From: Pseudomonas sp. B28(2017)
GTDB lineage: Bacteria; Pseudomonadota; Gammaproteobacteria; Pseudomonadales; Pseudomonadaceae
Direction: 5' to 3'
NCBI RefSeq assembly: GCF_002113025.1
Contig: NZ_NEJH01000002.1
Location: 434,001-498,000, forward strand
DNA length: 64,000 bases
Shown: positions 1 through 9,020 of the stretch, in pieces
Numbering within the stretch: the stretch's first letter is position 1
Layout of the letters: each line of letters opens with the position of its first letter
The notes under the pieces: model-generated
The model's database searches: none
Seen by the model: the letters and a program-made list of their open reading frames with translations, nothing else
What the model was told of the DNA's origin: nothing
Translations under genes and position numbers: made by a program

Positions 1-2
1 TG

Positions 3-194
3 ACCTTCACCGCGCGGTGGCACGACAGCGGTGGCGAGCACAGCCACCGCGAGCGTTCGTCATTTGTGCAAAACACCGGGCGCTGGTATTTCATCGACCC
101 CACCGTGCCGCTCAAGGCTGGACGCAATGATGCCTGCCCGTGTGCGAGTGGGCAGAAGTTCAAGAAGTGTTGCGCGGGGTATTTCAGCAGCTAG
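3..194 (+). CDS. ychJ: YchJ-family SEC-C protein, 3' end only
   Basis: This is the C-terminal 63 codons of a gene that enters from the left edge, read in frame 3 to the TAG at 192-194. The fragment has the aromatic stretch [10 protein letters not shown] and ends in a SEC-C zinc-binding motif, [13 protein letters not shown], followed by AGYFSS. That layout is the normal C-terminus of the YchJ (UPF0225) family, small cytoplasmic proteins of unknown function with a SEC-C motif like that of SecA. The N-terminal domain lies outside the window. The family call rests on the motif and on the phrase before it; the biochemical role is not known. Confidence 0.8.
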   Translation, partial: TFTARWHDSGGEHSHRERSSFVQNTGRWYFIDPTVPLKAGRNDACPCASGQKFKKCCAGYFSS

Positions 195-216
195 GACATG
201 GAATGCCTGTCCACCC

Positions 217-250
217 CGCAGGAGTAGCCGAAGGCTGCGATCTTTTGGGT
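217..250 (+). repeat. short intergenic repeat, copy 1 (GCAGGAG...GCGATCTTTT family)
   Basis: The sequence GCAGGAGTAGCCGAAGGCTG followed by CGATCTTTTG recurs in variant form at 13326-13355 and, truncated, at 1760-1781. The repeat sits between genes and contains the small dyad AGCCGAAGGCT. It is a second intergenic repeat family distinct from the REP pairs. Confidence 0.5.
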
Positions 251-281
251 CTAGACTGGGGCTCAAGGGAGAAACACCACG

Positions 282-776
282 ATGATCATCCGGCGCGGCG
301 CACTCTATCTGCTCACGTTGTTCCTGACACTGGGACTCGGCGGCTGCGTATCGTGGTTCGGCGACGACTTGCCGGACCCCGAAGTCCATCTGGTGAAGAT
401 AGAGGTGGTCCGCGCCAAATTGCTGGAACAGAAACTCCTCCTGCATTTTCGCATCGACAACCCCAACGACAGCGACCTGACGGTGCGCAGTCTGGAGTAC
501 CGCATTCACTTGGGTGACATTCTGCTTGCCGAAGGCGAGCACGAACACTGGTTCACCGTCGGCCCCAAACACAGCGCCTACTTCAAGGTACCGATCCGCA
601 CCAACCTGTGGTCAAAGGTACGTGACCTGGCCAAACTGCTGAAAAAATCCGATCAACCCATTCCCTATCGTCTGGAAGGTGAGCTGGAAACCGGTATATT
701 CATCGCCCACTACGTGCACCTGGCGCGCAATGGCGTGATAATCCCCGCCGATTTAATTCCGGAGCAACACCGATGA
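282..776 (+). CDS. LEA type 2 (WHy-domain) lipoprotein
   Basis: A 164-residue protein with a lipoprotein signal peptide: hydrophobic segment [12 protein letters not shown] followed by the lipobox cysteine at about residue 22 (LGGC). The mature part (about residues 40-155) has the alternating-strand layout of LEA14/WHy domains, including the typical phrase [18 protein letters not shown]. Such proteins are usually periplasm-facing lipid-anchored proteins; their function in Pseudomonas is unknown. The ATG at 282 has a GGGAGA ribosome site. The stop overlaps the start of the next gene by four bases (ATGA), so the two are translationally coupled. Confidence 0.8.
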   Translation: MIIRRGALYLLTLFLTLGLGGCVSWFGDDLPDPEVHLVKIEVVRAKLLEQKLLLHFRIDNPNDSDLTVRSLEYRIHLGDILLAEGEHEHWFTVGPKHSAYFKVPIRTNLWSKVRDLAKLLKKSDQPIPYRLEGELETGIFIAHYVHLARNGVIIPADLIPEQHR

Positions 777-979
777 CCCAGCAACCCCACGTCCATGGCC
801 CTGACTGCAACCACGATCATGACCATCACCAGCATGATCACGACCACGGCCATGTCCACGGTCCGAACTGCGGCCACGCTCACCAGGAACCGGTGCGCAA
901 CGCCCTGAAAGACGTCGGCCGCAACGATCCGTGCCCATGCGGCAACGGCAAGAAATTCAAGAAGTGCCACGGCGCTTGA
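773..979 (+). CDS. His-rich SEC-C metal-binding protein
   Basis: A 68-residue protein whose first half is a run of His, Asp and Gly ([18 protein letters not shown]) and whose C-terminus is a SEC-C zinc motif, [14 protein letters not shown]. The two halves together suggest a small cytoplasmic metal-binding or metal-buffering protein; the substrate metal is not determined. It overlaps the preceding lipoprotein gene by ATGA. Its SEC-C tail closely resembles that of the YchJ fragment 600 bp upstream. Similar short SEC-C proteins are common hypotheticals in Pseudomonas. Confidence 0.8.
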   Translation: MTQQPHVHGPDCNHDHDHHQHDHDHGHVHGPNCGHAHQEPVRNALKDVGRNDPCPCGNGKKFKKCHGA

Positions 980-1053
980 TGCTTCGGGCGAAGACTTGCT
1001 TCGCCTGTTGAATCGTCTTCGCAAGCAGACCTGTGGTGTGAATGCAGTTCCCT

Positions 1054-1138
1054 TGCAGGAGCGAGCTTGTTCGCGATGGACTGTCAGTCGACATCTGTGT
1101 AGCTGACACACCATCGCGAGCAAGCTCGCTCCTACAGG
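1054..1138. repeat. REP pair (inverted)
   Basis: Two inverted REP units, GCAGGAGCGAGCTTGTTCGC and its partner GCGAGCAAGCTCGCTCCTAC, are separated by about 30 bp. The pair lies between convergent genes and matches the other REP pairs of the window. Confidence 0.85.
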
Positions 1139-1141
1139 TTT

Positions 1142-1699
1142 TCAGTCAGCCTTTAATACACATGCGGTGCTGACCACCGTCGCATACTCACCGTGCAAAT
1201 TCCCCAGCGACATCGCATGCACCTCCTCGGCGCTATGGGCATGGCCGAAAAAATCAGCCTTGTCGAAGGTAAAGCACGCATCCTCGGCCACCCACGTATC
1301 AAACCCCAGGTTGCCCGCAGTGCGTGCCGTGGATTCCACCGAGTTGTGGGTCGCGACACCGGCGATGATCAACTGCCCGATCCCTGCCTCGCGCAACTGC
1401 GTCTCCAGCCCCGTCGAACAAAACGCATCCGGCACCTGTTTCTGGATCAGGCGTTCGCCGGCCCTTGGTGCAAAACGCTCCTGAAACTCCACCCCCGACT
1501 GCTGCGGCCAGAACACTGAGTCCTCTGAGCGGGACAGGTGCTGTACATGGATCACCGGCCGAGCGGTGCGCCGCCAATGGTCGAGCATCTCCAGCATGCG
1601 CGCTTCGGCTTGCGGGTTGTTCCTGCGGCCGAGTCTGGGGTGAAGGATGCCTTTCTGTTGATCGATGATGATCAGTGCCGCATTTGCCTTGAGCTCCAT
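1142..1699 (-). CDS. isochorismatase-family cysteine hydrolase
   Basis: A 185-residue cytoplasmic hydrolase of the isochorismatase fold. It has the first catalytic Asp in ALIIIDQQKG near the N-terminus, the segment GIGQLIIAGVATHNSVESTA that holds the cis-peptide and the nucleophile region, and a C-terminal YATVVSTACVL strand. In most cysteine hydrolases of the family the nucleophile lies in GVxTxxCVxxT; here the corresponding phrase is GVATHNSVESTA, with Ser at the usual Cys position, so catalytic competence is uncertain. The ATG at 1699 was chosen because the residues upstream of it in the open frame do not resemble the family. Substrate unknown. Confidence 0.75.
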   Translation of the reverse strand: MELKANAALIIIDQQKGILHPRLGRRNNPQAEARMLEMLDHWRRTARPVIHVQHLSRSEDSVFWPQQSGVEFQERFAPRAGERLIQKQVPDAFCSTGLETQLREAGIGQLIIAGVATHNSVESTARTAGNLGFDTWVAEDACFTFDKADFFGHAHSAEEVHAMSLGNLHGEYATVVSTACVLKAD

Positions 1700-1759
1700 G
1701 CCGACTGTTCTCCAGGATTGTTGACCGTATCGCACTTCAACATCGCCCATTGCGACTGG

Positions 1760-1781
1760 CAAGGCTGCGATCTTTCAGGTT
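1760..1781 (+). repeat. short intergenic repeat, truncated copy
   Basis: The sequence AAGGCTGCGATCTTTCAGG is the right half of the repeat seen at 217-250 and 13326-13355. It lies upstream of quiP. Confidence 0.35.
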
Positions 1782-1890
1782 TATCAGACAAATCCTGAAA
1801 TAACCTTGCACCCCGCTTGCGCGGTCACCTCCCGCTCACTAACGTAGCGCCTTTATTTCGCGCCGCCTCTACCCCCGCAGGAGCTTTGCC

Positions 1891-4341
1891 ATGGCCTCGC
1901 CAGCCCTTACTCATTCTCTACCCCGGTTCGGCGTTGCCGCAGCAGTGGCCGGTGTCTTGAGCCTGACCGGTTGTCAGAACTTCAACGCCCAGGACACCCT
2001 CCCGCCGACCTCCGGCGTACAACCGCTCAAGGGCCTGGCGCAGAACGTTTCGGTGCGCCGCAATGCCATGGGCATGCCGCTGATCGAAAGCAACAGCTTC
2101 CACGACGCGCTGTTCACCCTCGGTTACGTGCATGCCAGCGACCGCATCACGCAGATGGTCACCCTGCGCCTGCTGGCCCAGGGCCGTTTGGCCGAGATGC
2201 AGGGTGCGGACCTGCTGGATGCCGATCGCTACATGCGGGCGGTCAACCTGAAGAAAAGTGCTGGCGAGTTGTACAAGGCCTCTTCGCCGCGCCTCAAGCG
2301 TTTCTTCGAAGTCTATGCGCGGGGCGTCAACGCCTACCTGTTCCGCTACCGCGACAAACTGCCGGCCGACCTGGCGGCCACCGGCTACAAGCCTGAATAC
2401 TGGCAGCCGGAAGATTCGGCGCTGATTTTCTGTCTGTTGAACTTCAGCCAGTCGACCAACCTGCCGGAAGAAATTTCCTCGCTGGTACTGGCCCAGACCA
2501 TCACCACCGACAAACTCGCGTGGCTGACGCCGTCGGCACCCGATGAAAAACTGCCGGTCGCCGAAAGCGAAAAACTGCAAGGACTCAAGCTCAACGGGCA
2601 AGTCCCGGGGCTGGCCGAACTCAGTAAAGCCATTGGACAACTGTCGGACCTCAATCTGCCGGGCGCCACTTCGTCGAACAACTGGGCCATCGCCCCGCAG
2701 CGCAGCCGCAGCGGCAAGAGCCTGTTGGCCAGTGACAGTCACGGCCCGCTGGGCGTGCCTTCGCTGTTCAGTTACGTGCAGATTCGCACGCCGAAGTATC
2801 AGGCGTCCGGCGTGACCGTCGCGGGCCTGCCGATGGTGCTGGGAGGTTTCAACGGCAAAGTGGCGTGGAGCATGACGTCCGTGATGGGCGACAACCAGGA
2901 CCTGTTCCTGGAGAAGATCAAGCGCCAGGGTAATGGGCTTACCTACGAAAACGCCGGGAAATGGCAGCCGGTGATCGTGCGCGACGAAACCTATTTCGTC
3001 AAAGGCCAGCGGCCGATTCGCGAAGCCGTATACGAAACCCGCCACGGCCCGCTACTCAACAGCGCCCAGAGCACCACGCTGGCCAATGGTTTTGGCCTGG
3101 CCTTGCAGATGCCGAGTTTCACCGACGACAAGAGCCTGGACGCGTTCTTCGACCTGTCCCGCGCCCAGAGCGTCGAGAAAGCCTCGGATGCCAGCCGCGA
3201 AATCCGCGCCATCGCACTGAACCTGGTATTTGCCGATGCCAGCCACATCGGATGGCAAGTTACCGGTCGTTACCCGAACCGCCGCGAAGGCGAAGGCCTG
3301 CTGCCCTCACCGGGCTGGGAAGGCCGCTACGATTGGGACGGTTATGCCGACCCGATGCTGCACCCGTACGACCAGGATCCGGCCCAAGGCTGGCTCGGCA
3401 CTGCCAACCAGCGGGTCATTCCCCATGGCTACGGCATGCAGTTGTCCAACTCCTGGGCCGCTCCGGAGCGTGGCGAGCGCCTGGCCGAACTGGCCGGTGC
3501 AGGCAAACATGACAGCCGCAGCCTGATCGCCATGCAATACGACCAGATCACGACCTTCGCTGCCAAGCTGAAGAAGATGTTTGAAGCGCCGGGCATGGCC
3601 CAGCCGCTCAAGCAAGCCATCGACGCCTTGCCGGCGACCGATCGCGCCAAGGCACACGAGGCCTACAGCCGCTTGATGGCGTTCGACGGCAAGCTCGGCC
3701 CAACCTCCACCGATGCGGCAATCTACGAATTGTTCCTGCAGGAAAGCACCCGGCAGATCTTCCTCGATGAACTGGGTCCTGAAAGCAACCCTGCATGGAA
3801 GGCTTTTGTCGCCGACGGCAAGCTGTCTTACTCGGCCCAGGCCGATCATTTGCTCGGACGTGAGGACAGCCCGTTCTGGGATGATGTGCGCACCGCGCAG
3901 AAAGAAGACAAACCGGCCATCCTCGCTCGCAGCCTCGCCGCCGCGATCAGCGCAGGCGACAGCCAGTTGGGCAGCGATCACAAGACCTGGCAGTGGGGCA
4001 AACTGCATCGCTATGAATGGAAGAACACCAGCGGCCAGACCGTACGCGGACCATTGCCGGCCGGCGGCGATCACACCACGCTCAACACCGCCGTCTTCGC
4101 CTGGGGCCAGGACTTCAACACTACGCTGGCGCCAGCCATGCGTTTTATCGTCGACTTCGGCCAGTCCGAACCGCTGATGGCGCAGAACGGTACCGGCCAA
4201 TCCGGCAACCCGGCCAGCCCGAATTACCTCAACAGCATTGAACCGTGGCTCAAGGGTCAATACATGAGCCTGCCGATGCAGCCGCAGAACTTCGACAACG
4301 CCTATGGCAAGGCGCGGTTGACGCTGACCCCCGGCAAGTAA
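1891..4341 (+). CDS. quiP: acyl-homoserine lactone acylase QuiP
   Basis: An 816-residue penicillin-acylase-type Ntn hydrolase. Family knowledge: QuiP removes the acyl chain from long-chain N-acyl-homoserine lactones and so degrades quorum-sensing signals. The N-terminus has a signal sequence ending in a lipobox-like LSLTGC, then a spacer, an alpha-chain region to about residue 260, and the autoprocessing site before Ser262 in the motif SNNWAIAP, which becomes the N-terminal nucleophile of the beta chain. The beta chain shows further family blocks ([44 protein letters not shown]). The protein resembles P. aeruginosa QuiP along its whole length and is slightly shorter. The start has a CAGGAG site. 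It is transcribed alone, followed by a REP-like element. Confidence 0.88.
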   Translation: MASPALTHSLPRFGVAAAVAGVLSLTGCQNFNAQDTLPPTSGVQPLKGLAQNVSVRRNAMGMPLIESNSFHDALFTLGYVHASDRITQMVTLRLLAQGRLAEMQGADLLDADRYMRAVNLKKSAGELYKASSPRLKRFFEVYARGVNAYLFRYRDKLPADLAATGYKPEYWQPEDSALIFCLLNFSQSTNLPEEISSLVLAQTITTDKLAWLTPSAPDEKLPVAESEKLQGLKLNGQVPGLAELSKAIGQLSDLNLPGATSSNNWAIAPQRSRSGKSLLASDSHGPLGVPSLFSYVQIRTPKYQASGVTVAGLPMVLGGFNGKVAWSMTSVMGDNQDLFLEKIKRQGNGLTYENAGKWQPVIVRDETYFVKGQRPIREAVYETRHGPLLNSAQSTTLANGFGLALQMPSFTDDKSLDAFFDLSRAQSVEKASDASREIRAIALNLVFADASHIGWQVTGRYPNRREGEGLLPSPGWEGRYDWDGYADPMLHPYDQDPAQGWLGTANQRVIPHGYGMQLSNSWAAPERGERLAELAGAGKHDSRSLIAMQYDQITTFAAKLKKMFEAPGMAQPLKQAIDALPATDRAKAHEAYSRLMAFDGKLGPTSTDAAIYELFLQESTRQIFLDELGPESNPAWKAFVADGKLSYSAQADHLLGREDSPFWDDVRTAQKEDKPAILARSLAAAISAGDSQLGSDHKTWQWGKLHRYEWKNTSGQTVRGPLPAGGDHTTLNTAVFAWGQDFNTTLAPAMRFIVDFGQSEPLMAQNGTGQSGNPASPNYLNSIEPWLKGQYMSLPMQPQNFDNAYGKARLTLTPGK

Positions 4342-4347
4342 TCTCCC

Positions 4348-4434
4348 CTGTGGGAGCCTGCTCGCGATTGCGCCCTGTCAGTCAACATTGTCGTGTGACT
4401 GACGCACCGCTATTGCGAGCGGCTCACTCTCACG
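4348..4434. repeat. degenerate REP pair
   Basis: CTGTGGGAGCCTGCTCGCGA and a decayed inverted partner, ATTGCGAGCGGCTCACTCTC, flank about 40 bp downstream of quiP. Confidence 0.7.
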
Positions 4435-4524
4435 CTGGATTTTTGTCCGCCCACAACCCCTCGATAGAACTTCACGCCCCGCGCCAGACTCTTAGCTAAC
4501 AAATTCCTCCTCTCTGGCACTGCC

Positions 4525-5559
4525 ATGGACCTTGTTGTCTCGCGTCCCGAAGGTTTGTACTGCCCCGCCGGCGACTTTTATATCGACCCGTGGCGACCGG
4601 TCGAACGCGCCGTGATCACCCACGCCCATGGCGACCATGCCCGCGCCGGCAATCAGCATTACCTGGCGGCAGCGCCCGGCGAGACCATTCTGCGCATGCG
4701 ACTGGGTCAGGCCATCAACCTGCAGTCCCTGGGCTATGGCGAACGCCTGCTGCATCAGGGCGTGTTCCTCAGTTTTCATCCCGCCGGCCACGTGCTCGGC
4801 TCGGCGCAAGTAAGACTGGAATACGCTGGAGAAGTCTGGGTGGCTTCCGGGGACTACAAGATCGAACCCGACGGCACTTGCGCCCCCTTTGAACCCGTAC
4901 GCTGCGACACCTTCATCACCGAATCGACCTTTGACCTGCCGATCTACCGCTGGCAACCCCAGGCTCAGGTGTTTGCCGAGATAAATCGATGGTGGCAAGC
5001 CAATGCGGCGGTCGAAAAAACCAGCGTGCTGTTCTGTTATTCCCTCGGCAAGGCCCAGCGCATTCTCCATGGCATCGACGCACGACTCGGACCCGTTCTG
5101 GTGCATGACGCCGTAGAACCAATCAACCGGATCTACCGCGAAGCGGGGATTTATCTGCCGCCCACGATTCATGCCACCGAAATCAAAAAGAGCGACCCGA
5201 TGATGCGCAAGGCGCTGGTGCTCGCACCGCCATCTGCGGCGAACAGCAGCTGGATGCGCCGCTTCGGCGATTACAGTGATGGCTTTGCCAGCGGCTGGAT
5301 GCGTTTGCGCGGCACACGCCGACGGCGCAGTGTGGACCGGGGTTTCGTGCTGTCCGACCATACCGACTGGCCCGGTCTGCTGTGGGCCATCGAACAGACC
5401 GGCGCCGAACGGATCATGGTCACTCATGGAACGGCCGGTGCTCTGGTACGCCATCTGCGCGAGCAGGGTCTAGATGCCACGACGTTCGACACCGAATACG
5501 GTGATGACGAAGATGACGCGATCATTGCCCAAGCCGAGCCTGCCAAGGTGCTGCCATGA
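4525..5559 (+). CDS. ligase-associated DNA exonuclease (metallo-beta-lactamase fold)
   Basis: A 344-residue member of the MBL/beta-CASP nuclease superfamily, in the group always linked to an ATP-dependent DNA ligase. The metal site HAHGDH starts at His33; later family segments include the HPAGHVLGSAQV block, GDYKIEPDGTC and, near the C-terminus, the SDHTDW and THGTAG motifs. Known relatives in P. putida belong to a DNA-repair gene cluster with ligase, Lhr-Core helicase and a Mn-dependent phosphoesterase. The stop overlaps the ligase start by four bases, so exonuclease and ligase are coupled. Only these two genes of the usual four are present here. Confidence 0.88.
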   Translation: MDLVVSRPEGLYCPAGDFYIDPWRPVERAVITHAHGDHARAGNQHYLAAAPGETILRMRLGQAINLQSLGYGERLLHQGVFLSFHPAGHVLGSAQVRLEYAGEVWVASGDYKIEPDGTCAPFEPVRCDTFITESTFDLPIYRWQPQAQVFAEINRWWQANAAVEKTSVLFCYSLGKAQRILHGIDARLGPVLVHDAVEPINRIYREAGIYLPPTIHATEIKKSDPMMRKALVLAPPSAANSSWMRRFGDYSDGFASGWMRLRGTRRRRSVDRGFVLSDHTDWPGLLWAIEQTGAERIMVTHGTAGALVRHLREQGLDATTFDTEYGDDEDDAIIAQAEPAKVLP

Positions 5560-7226
5560 AGGCGTTCGCCGAGCTGTATGCCGAACTGGACGCCTCCACC
5601 TCGAACAACGCCAAACTGGCAGCAATGCAAAACTACTTCGCCCAGGCCACGCCGGAAGATGCCGCATGGGCGGTGTACTTTCTGTCGGGTGGACGCCCCC
5701 GGCAATTAGTGCCGGTGCGGGTACTGCGCGAACTGGCCGTAGCGATTTCCGGTTTGCCGGAATGGCTGTTCGAAGAGAGTTACCAGGCCGTCGGTGACCT
5801 CGCGGAAACCATTTCTCTGGTTTTACCGCAAGCGTCACACCATTCAACCGACGGGCTGGCCACATGGGTCGAGGACAAACTGCTGCCACTGCGCGGCGAA
5901 ACAGCGCAATCCCTCGCGCATCGGTTACCGATGCTATGGGCGCAACTGGACAGTCTGAGCCTGATGGTCTGCATCAAACTGATCACCGGCAGCTTGCGCG
6001 TCGGGGTGTCCAGATTGCTGGTCACCCGCGCCCTGGCAGCCATGGCCCACCTCGACAGCAAACGCGTGGCGCAGCGGCTGGTGGGCTACACCGACCAGTC
6101 CCATCGCCCCAACGCCACCAGCTACCTGAAACTGATTGCCGCCGAATCGCAAGATGAACACGCCCAGCGTGGCGGCCAGCCTTACCCGTTTTTTCTCGCC
6201 CATGCCTTGTCGCCGCCTGTGGAACAATTCGAAACGCTGCTTGGCCCTGTCCAGCAGTGGCAGGTGGAGTGGAAATGGGATGGCATCCGCGCCCAGGTGA
6301 TCAAGCGCGACGGGCGACTGTGGATCTGGTCGCGGGGTGAAGATCTGGTGACCGAACGCTTCCCTGAACTGGACAGTTTGATACTGGGCCTTCCTGACGG
6401 GACGGTGATCGACGCAGAGATCGTCGCCTGGAAATCTGCACCAACCGGCATCGAAAAGGTTTTTCAATCAGCGGCGCAACCTTTCGCCCTCCTGCAACAA
6501 CGAATCGGTCGCAAGACCCTGGACCGGAAAATCCTCGAAGACGTGCCAGTGGTACTGCTCGCCTTCGATTTGCTCGAATGGCAGGGCGAGGACTGGCGCA
6601 ACCGGCGTCAGGCCGAGCGACGCGCGCAACTGGAATGGGTGACCGGTGATTGCGCCAATCCGCGGTTGCGCCTCTCCCCATTGTTGTCCGGCGACACCTG
6701 GCTCGACCTCGCCCGCCAGCGCGAGGCCTCCCGCGCCCTCGGTGTCGAGGGCCTGATGCTCAAGGCGCGTGATGCCCTGTACGGCATCGGCCGGACCAAG
6801 GACATGGGCGTGTGGTGGAAATGGAAAGTCGACCCGTTCAGCGTTGACGCCGTGCTGATCCATGCGCAACAGGGGCAAGGACGCCGGGCCAGCCTCTACA
6901 GCAATTACACATTCGCCGTCTGGGACGGCCCCCCGGATGCCGGCGAACGCTCCCTGGTGCCGTTCGCCAAAGCTTATTCAGGGCTGAGCGATGACGAAAT
7001 CCGCCAGATCGACAGCATCGTGCGCAAGACCACGGTGGAAAAGTTCGGGCCCTTGACCAGCGTCCAGCCAAGCCTGGTGTTTGAATTGGTTTTTGAGGGA
7101 ATCGCCCTCTCCCGCCGTCACAAAAGTGGCATTGCTGTGCGCTTTCCGCGGATATTGCGCTGGCGCAAGGACAAGTCGGTCGACGAAGCCGACACTTTGA
7201 CGACCCTGCAAAATCTGCTCAGCTAG
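5556..7226 (+). CDS. ATP-dependent DNA ligase of the exonuclease-linked type
   Basis: A 556-residue ligase with an N-terminal DNA-binding domain (about residues 1-215) and a nucleotidyltransferase plus OB-fold core. Motif I is EWKWDGIRAQV, giving Lys240 as the AMP-accepting lysine; motif III is TVIDAEIVAW, motif IV GVEGLMLK, and motif V WWKWKVDP. The enzyme seals DNA nicks using ATP and is separate from the NAD-dependent replicative LigA. It is translated from an ATGA overlap with the exonuclease gene. The next gene begins 226 bp downstream and is unrelated, so the Lhr-Core helicase and phosphoesterase genes normally found after this ligase are missing. Confidence 0.9.
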   Translation: MKAFAELYAELDASTSNNAKLAAMQNYFAQATPEDAAWAVYFLSGGRPRQLVPVRVLRELAVAISGLPEWLFEESYQAVGDLAETISLVLPQASHHSTDGLATWVEDKLLPLRGETAQSLAHRLPMLWAQLDSLSLMVCIKLITGSLRVGVSRLLVTRALAAMAHLDSKRVAQRLVGYTDQSHRPNATSYLKLIAAESQDEHAQRGGQPYPFFLAHALSPPVEQFETLLGPVQQWQVEWKWDGIRAQVIKRDGRLWIWSRGEDLVTERFPELDSLILGLPDGTVIDAEIVAWKSAPTGIEKVFQSAAQPFALLQQRIGRKTLDRKILEDVPVVLLAFDLLEWQGEDWRNRRQAERRAQLEWVTGDCANPRLRLSPLLSGDTWLDLARQREASRALGVEGLMLKARDALYGIGRTKDMGVWWKWKVDPFSVDAVLIHAQQGQGRRASLYSNYTFAVWDGPPDAGERSLVPFAKAYSGLSDDEIRQIDSIVRKTTVEKFGPLTSVQPSLVFELVFEGIALSRRHKSGIAVRFPRILRWRKDKSVDEADTLTTLQNLLS

Positions 7227-7266
7227 CCCCTCTTTTCATCCTCATTATTTTTTCTTTTTGAACCGA

Positions 7267-7297
7267 ACGGGTGCGGCCATTTCCCTGCGCCCGTTTT
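7267..7297 (+). terminator. probable terminator after the ligase gene
   Basis: ACGGGTGC pairs with GCGCCCGT over a 12-base loop and is followed by a short T run. The hairpin has one G-T pair and a short tract, so it may be weak. Confidence 0.5.
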
Positions 7298-7452
7298 CGT
7301 GCATAAATCTGTCTCCGGCCATTTCCAAGCACCTTTTTAAACGCTTGTTCGGCACTCTGGTTCGGAAATTGCTACTTTCAATAGGTCACACGCTTTCCAG
7401 TAACAACAATTCTGCGCCACGAGCGCTCATATTGGTTTTTAGGGATTGAATA

Positions 7453-8235
7453 ATGAAAAAAGCATTGCTGACCCTTTCTGCACTGGCGTTGTGCGTGGCT
7501 GCTGGCTCCGCCATGGCGAAGGAGTACAAAGAACTGCGTTTCGGCGTTGACCCCTCCTACGCGCCGTTCGAGTCGAAAGCGGCCGATGGCAACCTGGTAG
7601 GCTTTGACATCGATCTGGGGAACGCGATCTGCGCCGAACTGAAGGTCAAGTGCAAGTGGGTCGAAAGTGACTTCGACGGCATGATCCCCGGCCTGAAGGC
7701 CAACAAATTCGACGGTGTGATCTCGTCGATGACCGTTACACCGGCCCGCGAAAAAGTCATCGACTTCTCCAGCGAGCTGTTCTCCGGCCCAACCGCTTAC
7801 GTGTCCAAGAAAGGTTCTGGCGTGACCGCAGACGTCGCGTCCCTCAAGGGCAAAACCGTCGGCTACGAACAAGGCACCATTCAGGAAGCCTATGCCAAAG
7901 CCATTCTGGACAAGGCCGGCGTAAAAACCCAGGCCTACGCCAACCAGGATCAGGTCTACGCTGACTTGACTTCCGGTCGTCTCGATGCAGGGATCCAGGA
8001 CATGCTGCAAGCCGAACTGGGCTTCCTGAAGTCGCCACAGGGTGCCGACTACGAAGTCAGCAAACCGGTCGACAATGAACTGCTGCCGGCCAAAACAGCG
8101 GTCGGTATTAAGAAAGGTAACACCGAGCTGAAAGCGCTTTTGGATAAAGGTATCAAAGCGTTACACGATGATGGCACCTACGCCACCATTCAGAAGAAAC
8201 ACTTTGGCGATCTGAATCTGTACAGCGGCAAATAA
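7453..8235 (+). CDS. aotJ: basic amino acid ABC transporter, periplasmic binding protein (AotJ-like)
   Basis: A 260-residue periplasmic substrate-binding protein with a cleavable signal (MKKALLTLSALALCVAAGSAMA). The mature protein carries the family-3 signature GFDIDLGNAICAEL at about residues 49-62 and the segment DFDGMIPGLKANKFDGVISSMT typical of Lys/Arg/ornithine and His binders. The order binding protein, two permeases, an aspartoacylase-like gene and ATPase matches aotJQMOP of P. aeruginosa, which imports arginine and ornithine. The argR regulator that follows in P. aeruginosa is absent here, so this may be a paralogous system. A hairpin follows the gene and probably lowers expression of the downstream genes. 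Confidence 0.8.
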   Translation: MKKALLTLSALALCVAAGSAMAKEYKELRFGVDPSYAPFESKAADGNLVGFDIDLGNAICAELKVKCKWVESDFDGMIPGLKANKFDGVISSMTVTPAREKVIDFSSELFSGPTAYVSKKGSGVTADVASLKGKTVGYEQGTIQEAYAKAILDKAGVKTQAYANQDQVYADLTSGRLDAGIQDMLQAELGFLKSPQGADYEVSKPVDNELLPAKTAVGIKKGNTELKALLDKGIKALHDDGTYATIQKKHFGDLNLYSGK

Positions 8236-8241
8236 TGCCCG

Positions 8242-8270
8242 GCGCCCATCTTGCGATGGGCGCTTTATTC
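8242..8270 (+). terminator. attenuating hairpin between aotJ and aotQ
   Basis: A perfect 8-bp stem GCGCCCAT/ATGGGCGC is followed by TTTATTCTT. A partial terminator here would explain excess of the binding protein over the membrane components, a common arrangement in such operons. Confidence 0.7.
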
Positions 8271-8291
8271 TTCCGATCAGGTTGCTGATTT

Positions 8292-9020
8292 ATGTTCGAA
8301 AACCTCCTGCAAAATCTGGGGCTCTCAGCCTTCAGCCTCAAGGGCTTCGGTCCGTTGCTGATGGAAGGCACCTGGATGACCATCAAATTATCGGCGATGT
8401 CGCTGCTGGTGGCCGTGTTGCTCGGCCTGCTCGGCGCCAGTGCCAAGCTGTCGAAAGTCAAATTGCTGCGCCTGCCTGCCCAGTGCTACACCACGCTGAT
8501 TCGCGGGGTGCCGGATCTGGTGCTGATGCTGCTGATCTTCTACAGCCTGCAAACCTGGCTGACGTCGCTCACCGACTACATGGAATGGGAATACATCGAG
8601 ATTGACCCGTTCAGCGCCGGGGTTCTGACCCTGGGCTTCATCTACGGCGCGTACTTCACCGAAACTTTCCGCGGCGCCATCCTTGCCGTGCCTCGCGGTC
8701 AGGTCGAAGCGGCCACCGCCTACGGCCTCAAACGCGGCCAGCGCTTCTGGATCGTGGTGTTCCCGCAAATGATGCGCTTTGCCCTGCCAGGCATCGGCAA
8801 CAACTGGATGGTGATGCTCAAGGCTACCGCACTGGTGTCGATCATCGGCCTCGCCGACCTGGTCAAGGCTGCTCAGGATGCGGGTAAAAGCAGCTATCAA
8901 CTGTTTTACTTCCTGGTACTCGCCGCCTTGATCTACCTGTTGATCACCAGTGCCTCCAATATCGTGCTGCGCTGGCTCGAACGCCGCTACGCCGCCGGCA
9001 CACGGGAGGCCGTACGATGA
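8292..9020 (+). CDS. aotQ: basic amino acid ABC transporter permease (AotQ-like)
   Basis: A 242-residue inner-membrane permease of the HisQ/AotQ type. It has about five membrane helices and the cytoplasmic EAA loop EAATAYGLKRGQRFWIVVFPQ at about residues 137-157, which contacts the ATPase. It forms a heterodimeric channel with the next gene product, receiving substrate from the binding protein encoded upstream. The stop overlaps the next start by ATGA, so the two permeases are made together. Confidence 0.87.
   Translation: MFENLLQNLGLSAFSLKGFGPLLMEGTWMTIKLSAMSLLVAVLLGLLGASAKLSKVKLLRLPAQCYTTLIRGVPDLVLMLLIFYSLQTWLTSLTDYMEWEYIEIDPFSAGVLTLGFIYGAYFTETFRGAILAVPRGQVEAATAYGLKRGQRFWIVVFPQMMRFALPGIGNNWMVMLKATALVSIIGLADLVKAAQDAGKSSYQLFYFLVLAALIYLLITSASNIVLRWLERRYAAGTREAVR

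Noticed and set aside
1918..3045. 375-codon minus-strand open frame inside quiP
   Set aside because: It lies wholly within a well-matched acylase gene and has no family features; it is an antisense shadow of high-GC coding DNA.
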